Positions 45,736-58,206 of a stretch of DNA of 64,000 bases are shown here, in pieces. The notes beneath the pieces are model-generated. The model did not search any database. It was not told the origin of the DNA and saw only the letters and a list, made by a program, of their open reading frames with translations. The position numbers and the translations under genes are program-made. The stretch is from Pseudorasbora parva (taxonomy: Eukaryota > Chordata > Actinopteri > Cypriniformes > Gobionidae). Location of the stretch: positions 51,349,018-51,413,017 of the forward strand of contig NC_090173.1 in assembly GCF_024679245.1 (NCBI RefSeq), in the 5' to 3' direction. Numbering within the stretch: position 1 is the stretch's first letter; every line of letters begins with the position of its first letter.

Positions 45736-47505
45736 CTCTCTAAGACCGAACTTGCCTACCCCTGAACAAAAATGTAACCTTGAGAACGTTCCAATGTCAA
45801 GAATCAATTTTGTACTTTTTTTGTTTGTTTGTTTCTCAAAAGGGAGAGGGTTTAATATGAGCACAGCGAGTGTGCTGTGAGGTTACACTTTTAGACCACT
45901 ATGAAGAGAAAATTGATCAGGTGTTTTTGGCTGTTGTGGTGATGCTATAATCATCACGCACACTTCAGAATCACTAATCTCATCCAGTGTTTGACCTTTG
46001 AATCTCTGGGCCTATTACTTTGGATTATTACTGATCTGTGACTAAACAATATGAGCTTAGTCAATGTTTCAGTAATCCATTATTTTGAAGGATCTTGTAA
46101 CCAGACAGTGCACACAATTTAGACACGTAGACACAATCAGCATATGAATCTCAACAATAGTGACAAATCAAAAGTTTCATGTTGCAATGCATTCTTCATG
46201 AGCCAATTTATGATATATTGTGCAGTAAATAGGTTAAAAAAGCCAAATATCCACACAAAGAGCATACATGTATAGTTGCTAAGTAAATGAAGAACACATT
46301 TATTTATATATATATATACTTTAAAAAGTGGTGTTAAAAATAACACGTTGTCTCAGTTTTAACACTTGTAGTGAGTGTGCTCAGGGACAACACATGGTGT
46401 GTCAAATTTAACACAATAAATGTGTAAGTCATTTTAACATAGAAATTGTGTCCGGTAATTACATATACTGAGATAAAATTTTAACAATAAAGTTGAACTA
46501 AATTATTAAGCATTTAATCAATAGTCGAGTACAGAATGCATTTGCATGCAAAATACGTTTCAAACTCTATACTCAATTATTCACAATTCAACACCTCATC
46601 AATGATGCTGCTGTTGAGAGAAGTTCATGAAGAGATAACAGTTAACGATAAGAGTAAAATAAGATAAGAGTTTGCACTTTTAATTAAATTAAAATAATTA
46701 ATGAATAACTTTTATTGACACAGGCCTGAATGTTTGAGAACATAAACACTTAGTTAATAGTTATTAACGAGGCTAATCTCAGTCATTAATTATTGATTAC
46801 TTAATAAGCAACTATCTCCTAAATTCGATGTTACTTACTAACTAGTTCAGCTTGTTTCTATATTAGTTAATAGTTGTAGCTGAAGTGTTAATGTAATGCT
46901 ACGCATCAGTCCTGCATTACTTCCTGCATAGTTATCTATTAATAACGGAACATTATTCTAAAGTGTTAGCCTTTAACACATATTTGTGTTACCTGTAACT
47001 CAACTAACGTGTTATTCCTCTTACACAGAAGTGTGTTGACACATTTTATAGTAACGTGTGTCAGATATGTGCTACCTGTGACTGTAGGTGTGTATTTGCC
47101 AGAGTTACTTCCTGTGTTTGGATGAACACTGAAAGTATTGTTAACTTGTGTTTAGTCCAGTGACGTTTAATAAAGAGTTTGTTTGAACATTTTATTACCG
47201 GCTGTTTTAGATATCATGATCAGTGGCTCCTTTATTTGAGCTCTTGACCTTTAACTTGTCTTTTAATTCTTCTCTGGCTGCTAAAATCTGTATTGTAATC
47301 AAGTACATTTGTTATTGCAAGAGAAAATATGAGCAGATATTTCTTGATGATATCATAATCCCAAGACCTGATCTGGTTAAGTGTTCGAGAATATGGATGG
47401 TGTTTGTTTATTTTATATATATGATGTTAGTGATAACAGTCCTGTGAAACTACATCATGATATCCAGCAGTGCAGAATGATTTCATTAATATAAATATTA
47501 ATGTA
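45736..47505. other. No gene; AT-rich with fragments of the 1.5-kb family
   Basis: A short fragment near 46140-46200 (TATGAATCTCAACAATAGTG) matches the centre of the 1.5-kb elements. An (AT)n run lies near 46305. Nothing coding is supported. Confidence 0.5.
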
Positions 47506-47507
47506 TA

Positions 47508-49128
47508 CAATCTTGTTCAAAATAATAGCAGTACAATGTGACTAACCAGAATAATCAAGGTTTTTAGTATATTTTTTATTGCTACGTGGCAAACAAGTTA
47601 CCAGTAGGTTCAGTAGATTCTCAGAAAACAAACAAGACCCAGCATTCATGATATGCACGCTCTTAAGGCTGTGCAATTGGGCAATTAGTTGAAAGGGGTG
47701 TGTTCAAAAAAATAGCAGTGTCTACCTTTGACTGTACAAACTCAAAACTATTTTGTACAAACATTTTTTTTTCTTCTGGGATTTAGCAATCCTGTGAATC
47801 ACTAAACTAATATTTAGTTGTATGACCACAGTTTTTTAAAACTGCTTGACATCTGTGTGGCATGGAGTCAACCAACTTGTGGCACCTCTCAGCTGTTATT
47901 CCACTCCATGATTCTTTAACAACATTCCACAATTCATTCACATTTCTTGGTTTTGCTTCAGAAACAGCATTTTTGATATCACCCCACAAGTTCTCAATTG
48001 GATTAAGGTCTGGAGATTGGGCTGGCCACTCCATAACATTCATTTTGTTAAGACTTTGCCCGTTTACTAGTGTGTTTTGGGTCATTGTCTTGTTGAAACA
48101 ACCGTTTCAAGGGCATGTCCTCTTCAGCATAAGGCAACATGACCTCTTCAAGTATTTTAACATATGCAAACTGATCCATGATCCCTGGTATGCGATAAAT
48201 AGGCCCAACACCATAGTAGGAGAAACATGCCCATATCATGATGCTTGCACCTCCATGCTTCACTGTCTTCACTGTGTACTGTGGCTTGAATTCAGAGTTT
48301 GGGGGTCGTCTCACAAACTGCCTGTGGCCCTTGGACCCAAAAAGAATAATTTTACTCTCATCAGTCCACAAAATGTTCCTCCATTTCTCTTTAGGCCAGT
48401 TGATGTGTTCTTTGGCAAATTGTAACCTCTTCTGCACATGCCTTTTTTTTAACAGAGGGACTTTGCGGGGGATTCTTGAAAATAGATTAGCTTCACACAG
48501 ACGTCTTCTAACTGTCACAGTACTTACAGGTAACTCCAGACTGTCTTTGATCATCCTGAAGGTGATCATTGGCTGAGCCTTTGCCATTCTGGTTATTCTT
48601 CTATCCATTTTGATGGTTGTCTTCCGTTTTCTTCCACGTCTCTCTGGTTTTGATCTCCATTTTAAGGCATTGGAGATCATTTTAGCTGAACAGCCTATCA
48701 TTTTTTGCACCTCTTTATAGGTTTTCCCCTCTCTAATCAACTTTTTAATCAAAGTACGCTGTTCTTCTGAACAATGTCTTGAACGACCCATTTTCCTCAG
48801 CTTTCAAATGCATGTTCAACAAGTGTTGGCTTCATCCTTAAATAGGGGCCACCTGATTCACACCTGTTTCTTCACAAAATTGATGACCTCAGTGATTGAA
48901 TGCCACACTGCTACTTTTTTGAACACACCCCTTTCAACTAATTCAACTAATTGCCCAATTGCACAACCTTAAGAGCGTGCATATCATGAATGCTGGGTCT
49001 CATTTGTTTTCTGAGAATCTACTGAACCTACTGGTAACTTGTTTGCCACGTAGCAATAAAAAGAAATACGAAAAACCTTGATTATTCTGGTTAGTCACAT
49101 TGTACTGTTATTATTTTGAACAAGACTG
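47508..49128 (-). mobile_element. Complete Tc1-like transposon flanked by TA
   Basis: 1621 bp between TA dinucleotides (47506-47507 and 49129-49130). Long terminal inverted repeats: CTTGTTCAAAATAATAGCAG and more than 150 further bases at the left are mirrored at the right (ending ATTATTTTGAACAAGACTG). It carries one transposase gene on the minus strand. Both ends intact and the gene almost intact: a young copy. Confidence 0.93.
47807..48791 (-). pseudogene. Tc1-like transposase with a single frameshift
   Basis: Starts MGRSRHCSEEQRTLI at 48791. An N-terminal helix-turn-helix (YKEVQKMIGCSAKMIS), a GRKRKT basic hinge and a second DNA-binding region precede the catalytic core: ILWTDESKI (first Asp) and FQQDNDPKHTS (second Asp). 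The frame breaks near 48060 (about codon 243). The next frame carries MEWPAQSPDLNPIENLW with the final Glu of a DD34E triad and runs to 47807 (GHTTKY). Total length would suit a 330-340-aa Tc1 transposase. Only this one lesion was seen. Confidence 0.9.
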
Positions 49129-49134
49129 TATATA

Positions 49135-50560
49135 ATGTTTTCAGAAAGTTTAAAGCTGCAGCAGAAACTCATCAAACACACACATCAAGAATCAACTCAT
49201 CAATCTCTACAATGGCAGGGTTGCCAACTCTCACGCATCTGGCGTGATTCTCACGCTTTCAGGCTCTGTCTCACGCTCTCACTCCGCCCAACACAATCTC
49301 ACGCCAAATTGCCAAACCTGCTTTTGATATTAAACAAAGCTATAAGCTTTAATTTTTTTTAAATGTGTTTTAATGAAATTCAAACAATAAATAGCGTTTT
49401 GGCGCTAATGTGGCATAATGTTAAAGCCAGAGGCGTTGAAAAGCGGAGTTGCTCATGCTCTCGTCTCCCTGCGGCGCGCGCTGGTCACGTGGCCCATAAG
49501 CGCTCAATACTTCTAGCGCTCTGCCAATGCATTTAAATGGCTTAAGCGGATACACAACAGTTTCACCATATAGATGTTTGCTGCAAGTTTTGGTAAACAG
49601 TACAGCATAGTGTTAGTGTTTATTGATTATTAAGTCAGCCATATTTACAGGATCGTTTTATTATGGAGAGTGATAGAGATTCAACATTGTTAACATTAAT
49701 GTTATTCTTGTATTTAGCCCTCAGGTATTCCTTACTAATAGGTCACACTCATACTCATTAAATTATATTTATTGAATATTTTGAGGAGATCTTTTGGTAC
49801 TAAATATACTATTTGTGCAACAATTATTGTCAATAAATGACCTCTTAAAATATTTTTCTTATAATATTTGTATTTCTTCTAAAATTTATATTACAATTAG
49901 TGTAGTAATTAATATTAAAATAGAGAATTCCAATTCAAAGAGGCAAATTAGAGTCATTTTGTGGCTAAAAAATATTAATGTTTATTTGTAATGCCATCAG
50001 GTGCCTTATGGCTCTTTAATAAATATACATGTATCTAATCTAGTTGCTCAAAAATATATTGCAGTCTTTGCATTCTAATAAATATTTAGATATGATGATC
50101 AAACACTAGATTTCTTTAAATGTGAAATTTCAAAACTTAAATAACTTGCATCCTAATCTTTTTAATGAATAATGACACTTATATAAGCAGTCACAAGTGA
50201 ACATTAAGGAATGGCACATATAATTTGACCCAAGAAATGTTTAAACTAGTGCCAAAACAAACATATTATTATGTACAGTATATATACTAGATATAAACTG
50301 ATACTGAATCAAGATCAAAAGCATTACCCCCCCCCCCCCCCCCGGCCCCTGGCCCCTAAAAAATCTCACTCCAACCTGAACTTAAAAGTTGGCAACCCTG
50401 CAATGGTGACAAACCAAAAGCTTCATGCCGCAATGCATGCTGGGAGTCATGGATGAGTTTTGTACTATGGTGATTCCCAGCATGCATTGCGGCATGAAGG
50501 TTTTGGTTTGTCACCATTGTTGAGATTCATGAGCTGATTCTTGATTTGTGTGTGTGTGTG
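49135..50560. mobile_element. Older fold-back copy of the 1.5-kb family, interrupted
   Basis: The flanks of the insertion at 49216-50400 (CACATCAAGAATCAACTCAT to the left; AGCTTCATGCCGCAATGCAT and the mirrored copy after 50460 to the right) correspond to the palindromic centre of 54223-55707. Outer arms are not recognisable. Confidence 0.65.
49216..50400. mobile_element. 1185-bp element, CAGGGTTGCCAACT ends, CAATGG duplication
   Basis: CAGGGTTGCCAACT at the left is inverted at the right (AGTTGGCAACCCTG). CAATGG flanks both sides (49210-49215, 50401-50406); related copies elsewhere show a single uninterrupted CAATGGTGAC at this place. A run of 18 Cs lies near the right end. No intact coding frame. 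Confidence 0.88.
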
Positions 50561-50819
50561 TGTCTATATGATACCATACACTATAAAATACTGTATAACA
50601 TCAACACTAAGTATCTTAAAACAAATGTTAAAATAATGAAAAGATGGTTATAAAAAACTGATCTAAAACTAGCTAAATCAGATCTGGCATCACAGATGCC
50701 GAAACACTGCTGACTTTGTGATTGGTTGATAGGTGGAGAAAATAATTTCTGATTTGTTGCATACAGGGCATAATATATTTTAAACTCCCACATTACTTGG
50801 ACACACACATACATCCTGT

Positions 50820-51534
50820 CTGCAGAGCCGCAGTTTCACCCCGGCCGCGGTTTTGCCCGCACATGCGCAGCAGTGAGTTTCACTACAGCGGTTTCACGCT
50901 GATACATTTGATTTTTAAATCTTAATTCTGTCTTAAACTATTGATTATTGTTGCTCCTGCTGTTGGAGTATATCTTTACTGATATAAAACAATGCTGTCA
51001 TGAACACTTAAATATTTATTTTATGTTTTTTTTTCTCCAAAAACAAACAGCCTCGTATAATAAACACACCATGCATTTTCAAAGCCTGGTATAAAAACGA
51101 ACTTTCGAATAGACATTTCAAAGGTTTTTATAATTATTAAATTATTAGTCTAAAGTCAAGATAACTATCCTCAAGTTGATTAAATGCGCACACTTGAACA
51201 CAGATAAAACTTACTTTTAAACAGGCTGAAAGTGTGAGAATATTATTCATTTGTTGGAGACATAACCGAGAAACTAATTTAATTTACATTTAGGCTATTT
51301 ATTACATTTACAATTTACATTTTAAACATTTTATTATTTTACCATTGCAGTTGTTTAGTAACTAACCAAAACCAAACAAGTGCAATTACAATAAATAAAT
51401 AAAATTGTAGTTTTATTCCCTTCCAGTGCCATAACATGCATCTCGAAGACATAACGACGCAATGCGCATGCGCGGTCAGAACTGCTGTGGTAAAACTGTG
51501 GTTGGGGTAAAACTGTGGCTCTGTGGCTCTGCAG
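50820..51534. mobile_element. DNA element with CTGCAGAGCCGCAGTTTCAC ends
   Basis: The left terminus CTGCAGAGCCGCAGTTTCACC pairs imperfectly with the right terminus GTAAAACTGTGG...GGCTCTGCAG. 715 bp, non-coding. No target duplication seen. Confidence 0.65.
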
Positions 51535-52003
51535 TCAGACCCTTCTCAGCCTGGATGCCAGCCGAACTTAGCCCCGCCCACAACATTTTTAGGTTGGGCG
51601 GTTCGGTCTGGCATTGCTCCATAGAGGAGTAATTATCCCTGAACAGAAACTGTTCGGACCAATGAAATCATCAGGGCAGGCTTTAGACGATGACAGACAG
51701 ATGATCAACAGTAACGTAATCATGCACGTTATCAAAGGGGCTTGGGTTATATTTGATCGAATCCTAAACGGAGAGCTTGATTGTATCTGCATTCACCTTC
51801 ACAATTTCCCTGAGAAATGATGATCATGTTGGGTAAGTACTCTGTGTATCATTAAATTATTTTATTTTTTTACCACACCGGCAATGATCGTTTATTCCAG
51901 TTAGTTATTCAACCTTCCAGTTAGTTATTAAATAAGTTATTTATTTATTAAACCTCTGTTAATTCACAATAAGAGTTTATGCTGATATGTGACAAAAGTA
52001 AAG

Positions 52004-52657
52004 TTAAAGGTGTACTATGCAACTTTCCGTCCTCTGGAGGGTGCCTATTCTAAACAAAGGTGTAGTTTGATGACACCAAGTGTGAGCGCAGTATCTTGGG
52101 ACATGTGGTGTTCACCTCACAGCCGGTGGAAAATAGGACACGGGCAGAAATCATGTTGATGGATGTGATTATTAACGTTACTGTAGTGTGAAGCAGAGCA
52201 GGACCGAGTGTTGTGGACCTGAGCACGGACGCTGGAGCGATTGTTATACAAACACACAGCTCACAAGTGCCAGGACTTTTATTATGATGGGACGGGACAC
52301 AGTCGCCGGGCGCGTGCACTTCCGCTTTTCCAGTCATGATTATAAGGTAAAGCAGCTCTGTTTATCATATTAAATACATTTAAGTGTGTTTAAAATGATG
52401 TTATGACGTTACTCAGTGCGTTCGTTTGGCACTGCTGTGACTTGTTCACACTGCTAAGAGAAAAGCGCTTCTGCAGAATAAAACCAAGAGAGAAGCATAA
52501 AACATGTCAGCATGGTTAAAATAGCAATTTTCTCACAATTTACAAATAGTTGGAAACATTTGGGATATTGTAAGTACTCAACTGAACAAAATATATAACA
52601 CTGGCCTAGTGGTTTTTGGATATTTTACTGCAAAAATACTACATAGTGCACCTTTAA
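52004..52657. mobile_element. Non-autonomous element, TTAAAGGTGTACTATG ends
   Basis: TTAAAGGTGTACTATG at the left pairs with CATAGTGCACCTTTAA at the right (one mismatch). 654 bp. Its right half recurs at 11575-11903. No supported gene. Confidence 0.8.
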
Positions 52658-52934
52658 ACTGTTCAGTAATAAAACAAGGAAATAGTACCACAGTTATAAG
52701 AGTGTAAAAACCTGCATGTTGTATTTTGAAATAAAATAAAGTTGGCAAACCTGGAGACCTGGTTTTGGTACCAATGGCAGTTTGTCTGTCAAACTTAATT
52801 TTTCTAAATCCATTTCTGTTCAGGTTGTAGAGACGTTAGTTCTCATGTGTTTAGATTCTATGTGAGACAAAAATAGAAGAAAAAAAAAACTGGAGAGCAT
52901 TTTTTAAAATCCTGTGGAAACAGAAGAGACTCTG

Positions 52935-52936
<2 letters not shown>

Positions 52937-53020
<84 letters not shown>
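52937..53020. repeat. (AT)n microsatellite
   Basis: 84 bases of pure AT repeat, with a short remainder on the other side of the element at 53021-54165. Confidence 0.95.
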
Positions 53021-53023
<3 letters not shown>

Positions 53024-53672
53024 GGATGCGCGATATACCGGTACTGGAAAAATACCGGTATATATTTTATTTAAAACGGTACGATATCATGATTTGGCAC
53101 ATTTCGGTATATGCTGCTTTTCCGAAGTTCACCGCTAGATGGCAGCGCGCTACACAAACTGACCCGAAACAACCGGCAAATGTGACAACGACATAGACGG
53201 ACAAAATGGATAAAGCAGTTGAATCTCACTCAAGATGCCCAAAACGAATGAATAAAGAGAGGAGTAGAAGTGACATTTGTAATGACTTTGCTTATAAAAC
53301 TGATGAAGAACCATCAAACCTAGCCAAGCAGCATCTGTCACTATCCTGACTTTAGGACTTCTTAAGAGATCGACAGGTCAGTGGATCATTCAAACCATCT
53401 CATTTAGACATTTATTTTCTTTTAACACTGATCAACGCACATGCATAGCCTAACATAAGATCGAATATCACAATCTCCAGCGTTTGTTTCAACCAATGAC
53501 ATTTAGATCTCATTATATTTGCACGCGTACTATTGCACTGTTTACATTCGCGTTAGACACAACCGACTGTGTTTATGTGAATACTCACTAAAGACGGACA
53601 TTTGTACATAATTATGTGTATTTGACTGTTTAAGGAAACTTAATGTGTAATGTGCGAGCGTGACTAAGTGAC

Positions 53673-53735
<63 letters not shown>

Positions 53736-54165
53736 GTATGAGCTCATATCTCCTGTAACTTACGAAATGCTATAAAATCTCTTGCGTGTTCAAATGATTT
53801 CCGTTCTCCGTCCCGAGACGAGCGTGAAATGTTGAATCGGATTATGCAGATTGCTTTAGTGTAGTGCGATGTCTTTTGAAACCAGAAGCAATTTGCTAAT
53901 TTTAAGAGATTTTTGCTGAAATTATTTCTCACAAGAAAGTTTTCAAATGACTGATTTGATGTGATAAGCTTTGCTAATTAATTTACTAATAAACATTTGT
54001 GGTAATTTCCCACTTTATAAACTCAAAACGTGCATAATTGTTCTCATTCGCGTGCAATAAACCGGCGCTAATATCAGACCTTGTGGTATCGATTTAATAT
54101 CGGTACTTCGGTATTAGATTGTGGTACCGTACCGAAGCCAAAATTGTGGTATCGAGCCATCCCTA
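53021..54165. mobile_element. hAT-like element inserted in an (AT)n array
   Basis: TAGGGATGCGCGATA at the left pairs with TATCGAGCCATCCCTA at the right, with ACCGGTA-type palindromes next to both ends. 1145 bp, flanked by AT repeat on both sides, so any target duplication is hidden. Contains (TG)n at 53674-53734. A short Lys/Ser-rich open stretch lies near 53205-53350 without recognisable domains. Confidence 0.75.
53674..53734. repeat. (GT)n microsatellite
   Basis: About 30 GT units. Confidence 0.95.
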
Positions 54166-54222
54166 ATATATATATATCAAAAATCTAAATCCATGGAAAA
54201 TGTATATGCAATTCAAATACAT

Positions 54223-55707
54223 ATATGTAAAATCCCCAGTGTTAAATCAACACTGCTCAGAGTGTATTTGGTCCCACTCCACAGAGAGTTAAAATAACAC
54301 TGAAGCCGTGTTAAAGTTAATGAGATAATTAAGAGATTAATTAAGTGGTGATTGAACAATTAGTGATGAACACCTGATGATAACGAGCATAATCACTGAA
54401 GGAAAGAGAATCACAAGATCTACAACTGACTTCAGCCATAGCCTTAGATGAAATCAACTGAAGATAAAAGAAGACATTAAATCTCTGAAGATCTCATCAG
54501 AGGATTAAACAACTGCACAGTTATTCCTGTCATACTGTTCGTCTACATAAGCTCTTATTGAGAATTAACAGGTTTAGATGTTGATGTTTTATGGAAAATG
54601 TTTGGTCACCATTATGCTGATCTCTGTTTCCTTTAGTTGGGCAGTTTGACTTGGCTTTTGAAGAGCAGTGTTGCTAACAGTGTTTTGTTCACTTACTTAG
54701 TTACAATGGAATCCAGAAGCAAATCAGTTCATATGGTTTTCATAATGAAATGGAATGATTTACTAATCTCATCAGTGACTAAATGTGTGAGTATATATAT
54801 TTGCCACGGGTCAGATTTTGAATTTAGATTTTTTTTTTCTTCCAAAAGTTACAGAACCAATTATTTTAGCAAGATATCAAGAATCAACATATGATTCTCA
54901 ACAATGGTGATATGCTTCATGCTGCAATGCATGCTGGGAGCCATGAGTTTTATAATTGGTCCGCTCCCAGAAATGCATTGTGGCATAAAAACATGTCACC
55001 ATTGTTGAGATTCATATGCTGATTCTTGATGTCTGTGTCCAAATACCCCCCCCAATTAAGATATCTAAATTCTGTTTAATTTGTGCCAAGATTTTCACAT
55101 TGATGATCAATTTACTTAAAAACAAACAACTGCTTTTGTTCAGTATAAGATTGGTGAGCTTGATCTTTAAAACTTGACAACAAACTGTATGATGCATGTA
55201 ACAAGATCACATTTCTTTGCCAAAAAAATGTGTTTTGGCTAAACACTGCTACTAAGTGAGTTTAACACTTGAAATGTTAAGTTAAAGTCAAACTGGTCAA
55301 CTAAATGAAACACTAATCACCAATATGGTGATCAAATGATTTCCATAAAACATCAGTATCTAAACCTCTGTTCATTCTCAATAAAAACATATGTAGAAGT
55401 ACAGTTTGACAAAAGTAATTGTGGAGTTGTTTAATCCTCCTTCAGAGATTTGATGTCTTCTTTTATCTTCAGTTGATTTCATCTAAGGCTATGGCTGAAG
55501 TCAGTTGTAGATCTTGTGTTTCTCTGTCCTTGAGTGATTCTGCTCGTTACCATCAGGTGTTCATCACTAATGGTTCAATCATTACTTAATTAATCTCTTA
55601 ATTATCTTATTAACTTTATCACCGCTTCAGTGTTATTTTAACTCTCTGTGGAGTGGGACCAAATACACTCTGAGCAGTGTTGATTTAACACTGGGGATTT
55701 TACTGTG
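54223..55707. mobile_element. 1.5-kb TA-flanked fold-back element, copy 1
   Basis: The right end (GGGGATTTTACTGTG then TA) is complete; the left tip is altered (ATGTAAAATCC instead of CACAGTAAAATCC). Arms of about 300 bp are inverted (AGTGTTAAATCAACACTGC; TCTACAACTGACTTCAGCC) and the centre (54890-55030) is a second palindrome. No transposase. It is almost the exact reverse complement of 61738-63240. TA flanks and CACAGTA ends suggest a Tc1/mariner-type non-autonomous element. Confidence 0.9.
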
Positions 55708-55946
55708 TAGTAACATAGTATTTAAATACACAGAAACTACATTGTATGTAGTTTCCTTGAGTTTGTTACTTTTATAAATTACGGCTGATCGTATGATTAG
55801 TTGTGATTTAATTTAGATCTTTGATCTCCCTGAGTATCTCTACTTCTCACTATCTTCGTTCATCAAGGGACCCGATATCTCTTAGAGATATGTTTTAGCA
55901 CTTTGGGATTGTTTTTAACTATGAAAAGGGCTTTACAAATAAAATA

Positions 55947-56003
<57 letters not shown>

Positions 56004-56026
56004 CATTATTATTATTATTATTATTA
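55947..56026. repeat. (ATT)n microsatellite
   Basis: About 26 units with one interruption, preceded by a GCACTTTGGGA ... GGGCTTTACAAATAAA repeat tail. Confidence 0.9.
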
Positions 56027-58167
56027 TGTTTCGCTAATTACATTCTCAAACACAGACGGGCCAGTTCTGATATTAGTCAGAGGATTGCAGAGTGAATATT
56101 TTACCTTTAAGTGGTTGCACCTGCTCACTCATCTTAAAGCGTAATGGGAATAATAATCACAGTGAAGGGGGGATTTTGAAATCCACTGCCGCTTCAATAT
56201 ACCTGTATATATTTATATCCTAATTAACTTCATAATCAAAACTTTAATCAATATTTATCCTATATTATTATAATGATTCTATCCAGTTATGATTTTGTTT
56301 TAGTTTCTTGTTTTCTAAAGTGTGTATTTGGTCTGTGAGGAGTGACTGAGGGTCTGGCCTAGAGATGTGTGATGTGTCACTAAACACTGGCAACAAGGTC
56401 GTGTGTTTGGATTTGAGGTATCACACACCCCTAACATGTCAGGAGTGCAGTAACAGCGTTTGCTCACTTAGCCCGGCTTCCAGAGATGAAATATGGATTT
56501 GTCTTTAATTTAATTTATTATGTTTTATTCCTTTTATATTTCCTTTTACTGCAACACTAAAGACTCAAGATGAATATTGCCTGCACTATTGTGTGTCCCT
56601 CTCACTAAAGGAAAGCACATGTTATCAGTATGTTTTGGTAAGAACTGGTTAGAACTGGAGCTTAATCAGCTCCAACCTTGGAGAGACTGTGTATCTGTGT
56701 ATGTGCGCAATATTCTATGCTCCAGATCAGAATGGTGTACAATGGGCACCCTAAGAGATGGGTGGACTAGTTGTTCTGGGCAAGCTGGCGTCTGCTCCAG
56801 ATCTGGAAGGTCACCACGGGCCTAATTCTGGGTGAAAGCATCAACAAGTGACACGTCAGTGGAAACGTGCATCAGATTAACTGACTTGAGTGGAAATTTA
56901 CCATGACTGTGCATTGTCTCTGAGCCAATCAGAACCATCCACATCGCAGTAAGGACGTGGATAAGACCTTGAAAATGGTATAACTGTTGGGACAATTGTA
57001 TGTACGATAGGGCGAGGCAACGAGACGGTGAGAGAGGGAGTGCGGCCTACGAACTCCTTGTGAGACTTGAAGCTGGCTTCTGCTTTTGAAACTGCAAACT
57101 ATTCTTAAGTAAATTTTTCTTTTAATTAATTGCAATCCTGACTCTGTCTTCATTTCTTCACTACTGGTCCTGGGTCATAAGCTGTTAACCCCTAACAACA
57201 GGAACTGCAACTTGCTAATACAGTGATAGTCAGAAATCAGATTATCCCTAATGCTGTGCTCCATGCTCCAGTCATTGAGTCCTACGGTTTGATCTATCCT
57301 GACAACGACGCCTGCGGAAATACCAGACTCCGATTGATCATACTAAAAGAAGCGGCCTTAGAATAATACAAGATTAATCAAAGTTAATGTTTATTTAGCC
57401 AGGCAAAAACATTAAAATATAGTCAAATTAAAAGACAATTATACACAACTGATCAGCATACAATATTACTCAAGTATAAAATAGTATAAACATAGTTTCA
57501 ACGAGTCATCATTTACGAGACACACGGAAACAGTGTGGGAAGTTCTGGATACAGATGCTTCCCTGAGCGGTTTGCTCCTTCCCCTTAAATACTCGACCAG
57601 AACAAAGAACAATAAACATTTAGCACCCAAATATTTATGCAGATCTTGGTTCTTTTCTCAGACCCAAATGGTCCCACCTATCCTTGAGGTCTGACAGCAA
57701 ATGTTTATCAAAAGATCTTTATGAGCATCTTCCCACACCAGAGGAACAAACCCGGTTGTCCTTCTTTTACGACCTGTTTTACTAGTGCTGGAATGTCACC
57801 AGTTCCACTGATGTGAGGATGAAAACCTGTTTACCGATCACACCAAAAGTATTCATATTGACGATACAGAAACAGCTTGTGGTAGTATCTGTGAGATTTG
57901 CATGTTTGTGTGACCCAGAGGGCGAGAGGCTCATATCTCGGCAGGGGTGAGGAAATAGGATTGGGCCAGGTGCAGTCTTGTTTTCTCTTGTATTCAGAGA
58001 GTGACCTTTTATTGTCTTTATTGCAGCTTTAATCCCTTGAGTTTGTTCTCAGGTGAAATCCATTCTTACATCATAAACGCATGCGCAGTAGAATTTTGGG
58101 GACATCATTGAATGCACAGGGGAGTTTTGCTGGATAGATAAATACTCAAACCGCTCGTGCAAAAATA
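56027..58167. other. No gene; possible solo-LTR-like stretch near 56580-57200
   Basis: 56580-57200 ends CCCCTAACAACA after a T-rich TAAGTAAATTTTTC segment and has a GGTATAACTG TATA-like word, loosely LTR-like; no start, target duplication or internal region was found. 57360-58165 shows nothing I can name. Confidence 0.3.
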
Positions 58168-58206
58168 ATGATTAACAGTGTTGGGGAGTAGCGTCGCTAC
58201 AAGTAG

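Noticed and set aside
48238..48576. 112- and 187-codon + strand frames over the Tc1 transposase
   Set aside because: Antisense to the well-supported transposase on the minus strand.
55012..55197. 61-codon frame also found at 62248-62436
   Set aside because: It is conserved only because the two transposon copies are recent duplicates; no protein family resemblance, and other copies do not keep it.
56580..57200. Solo LTR of a retrovirus
   Set aside because: Only weak LTR-like traits; neither boundary nor a target duplication could be shown. It is mentioned only as a possibility.
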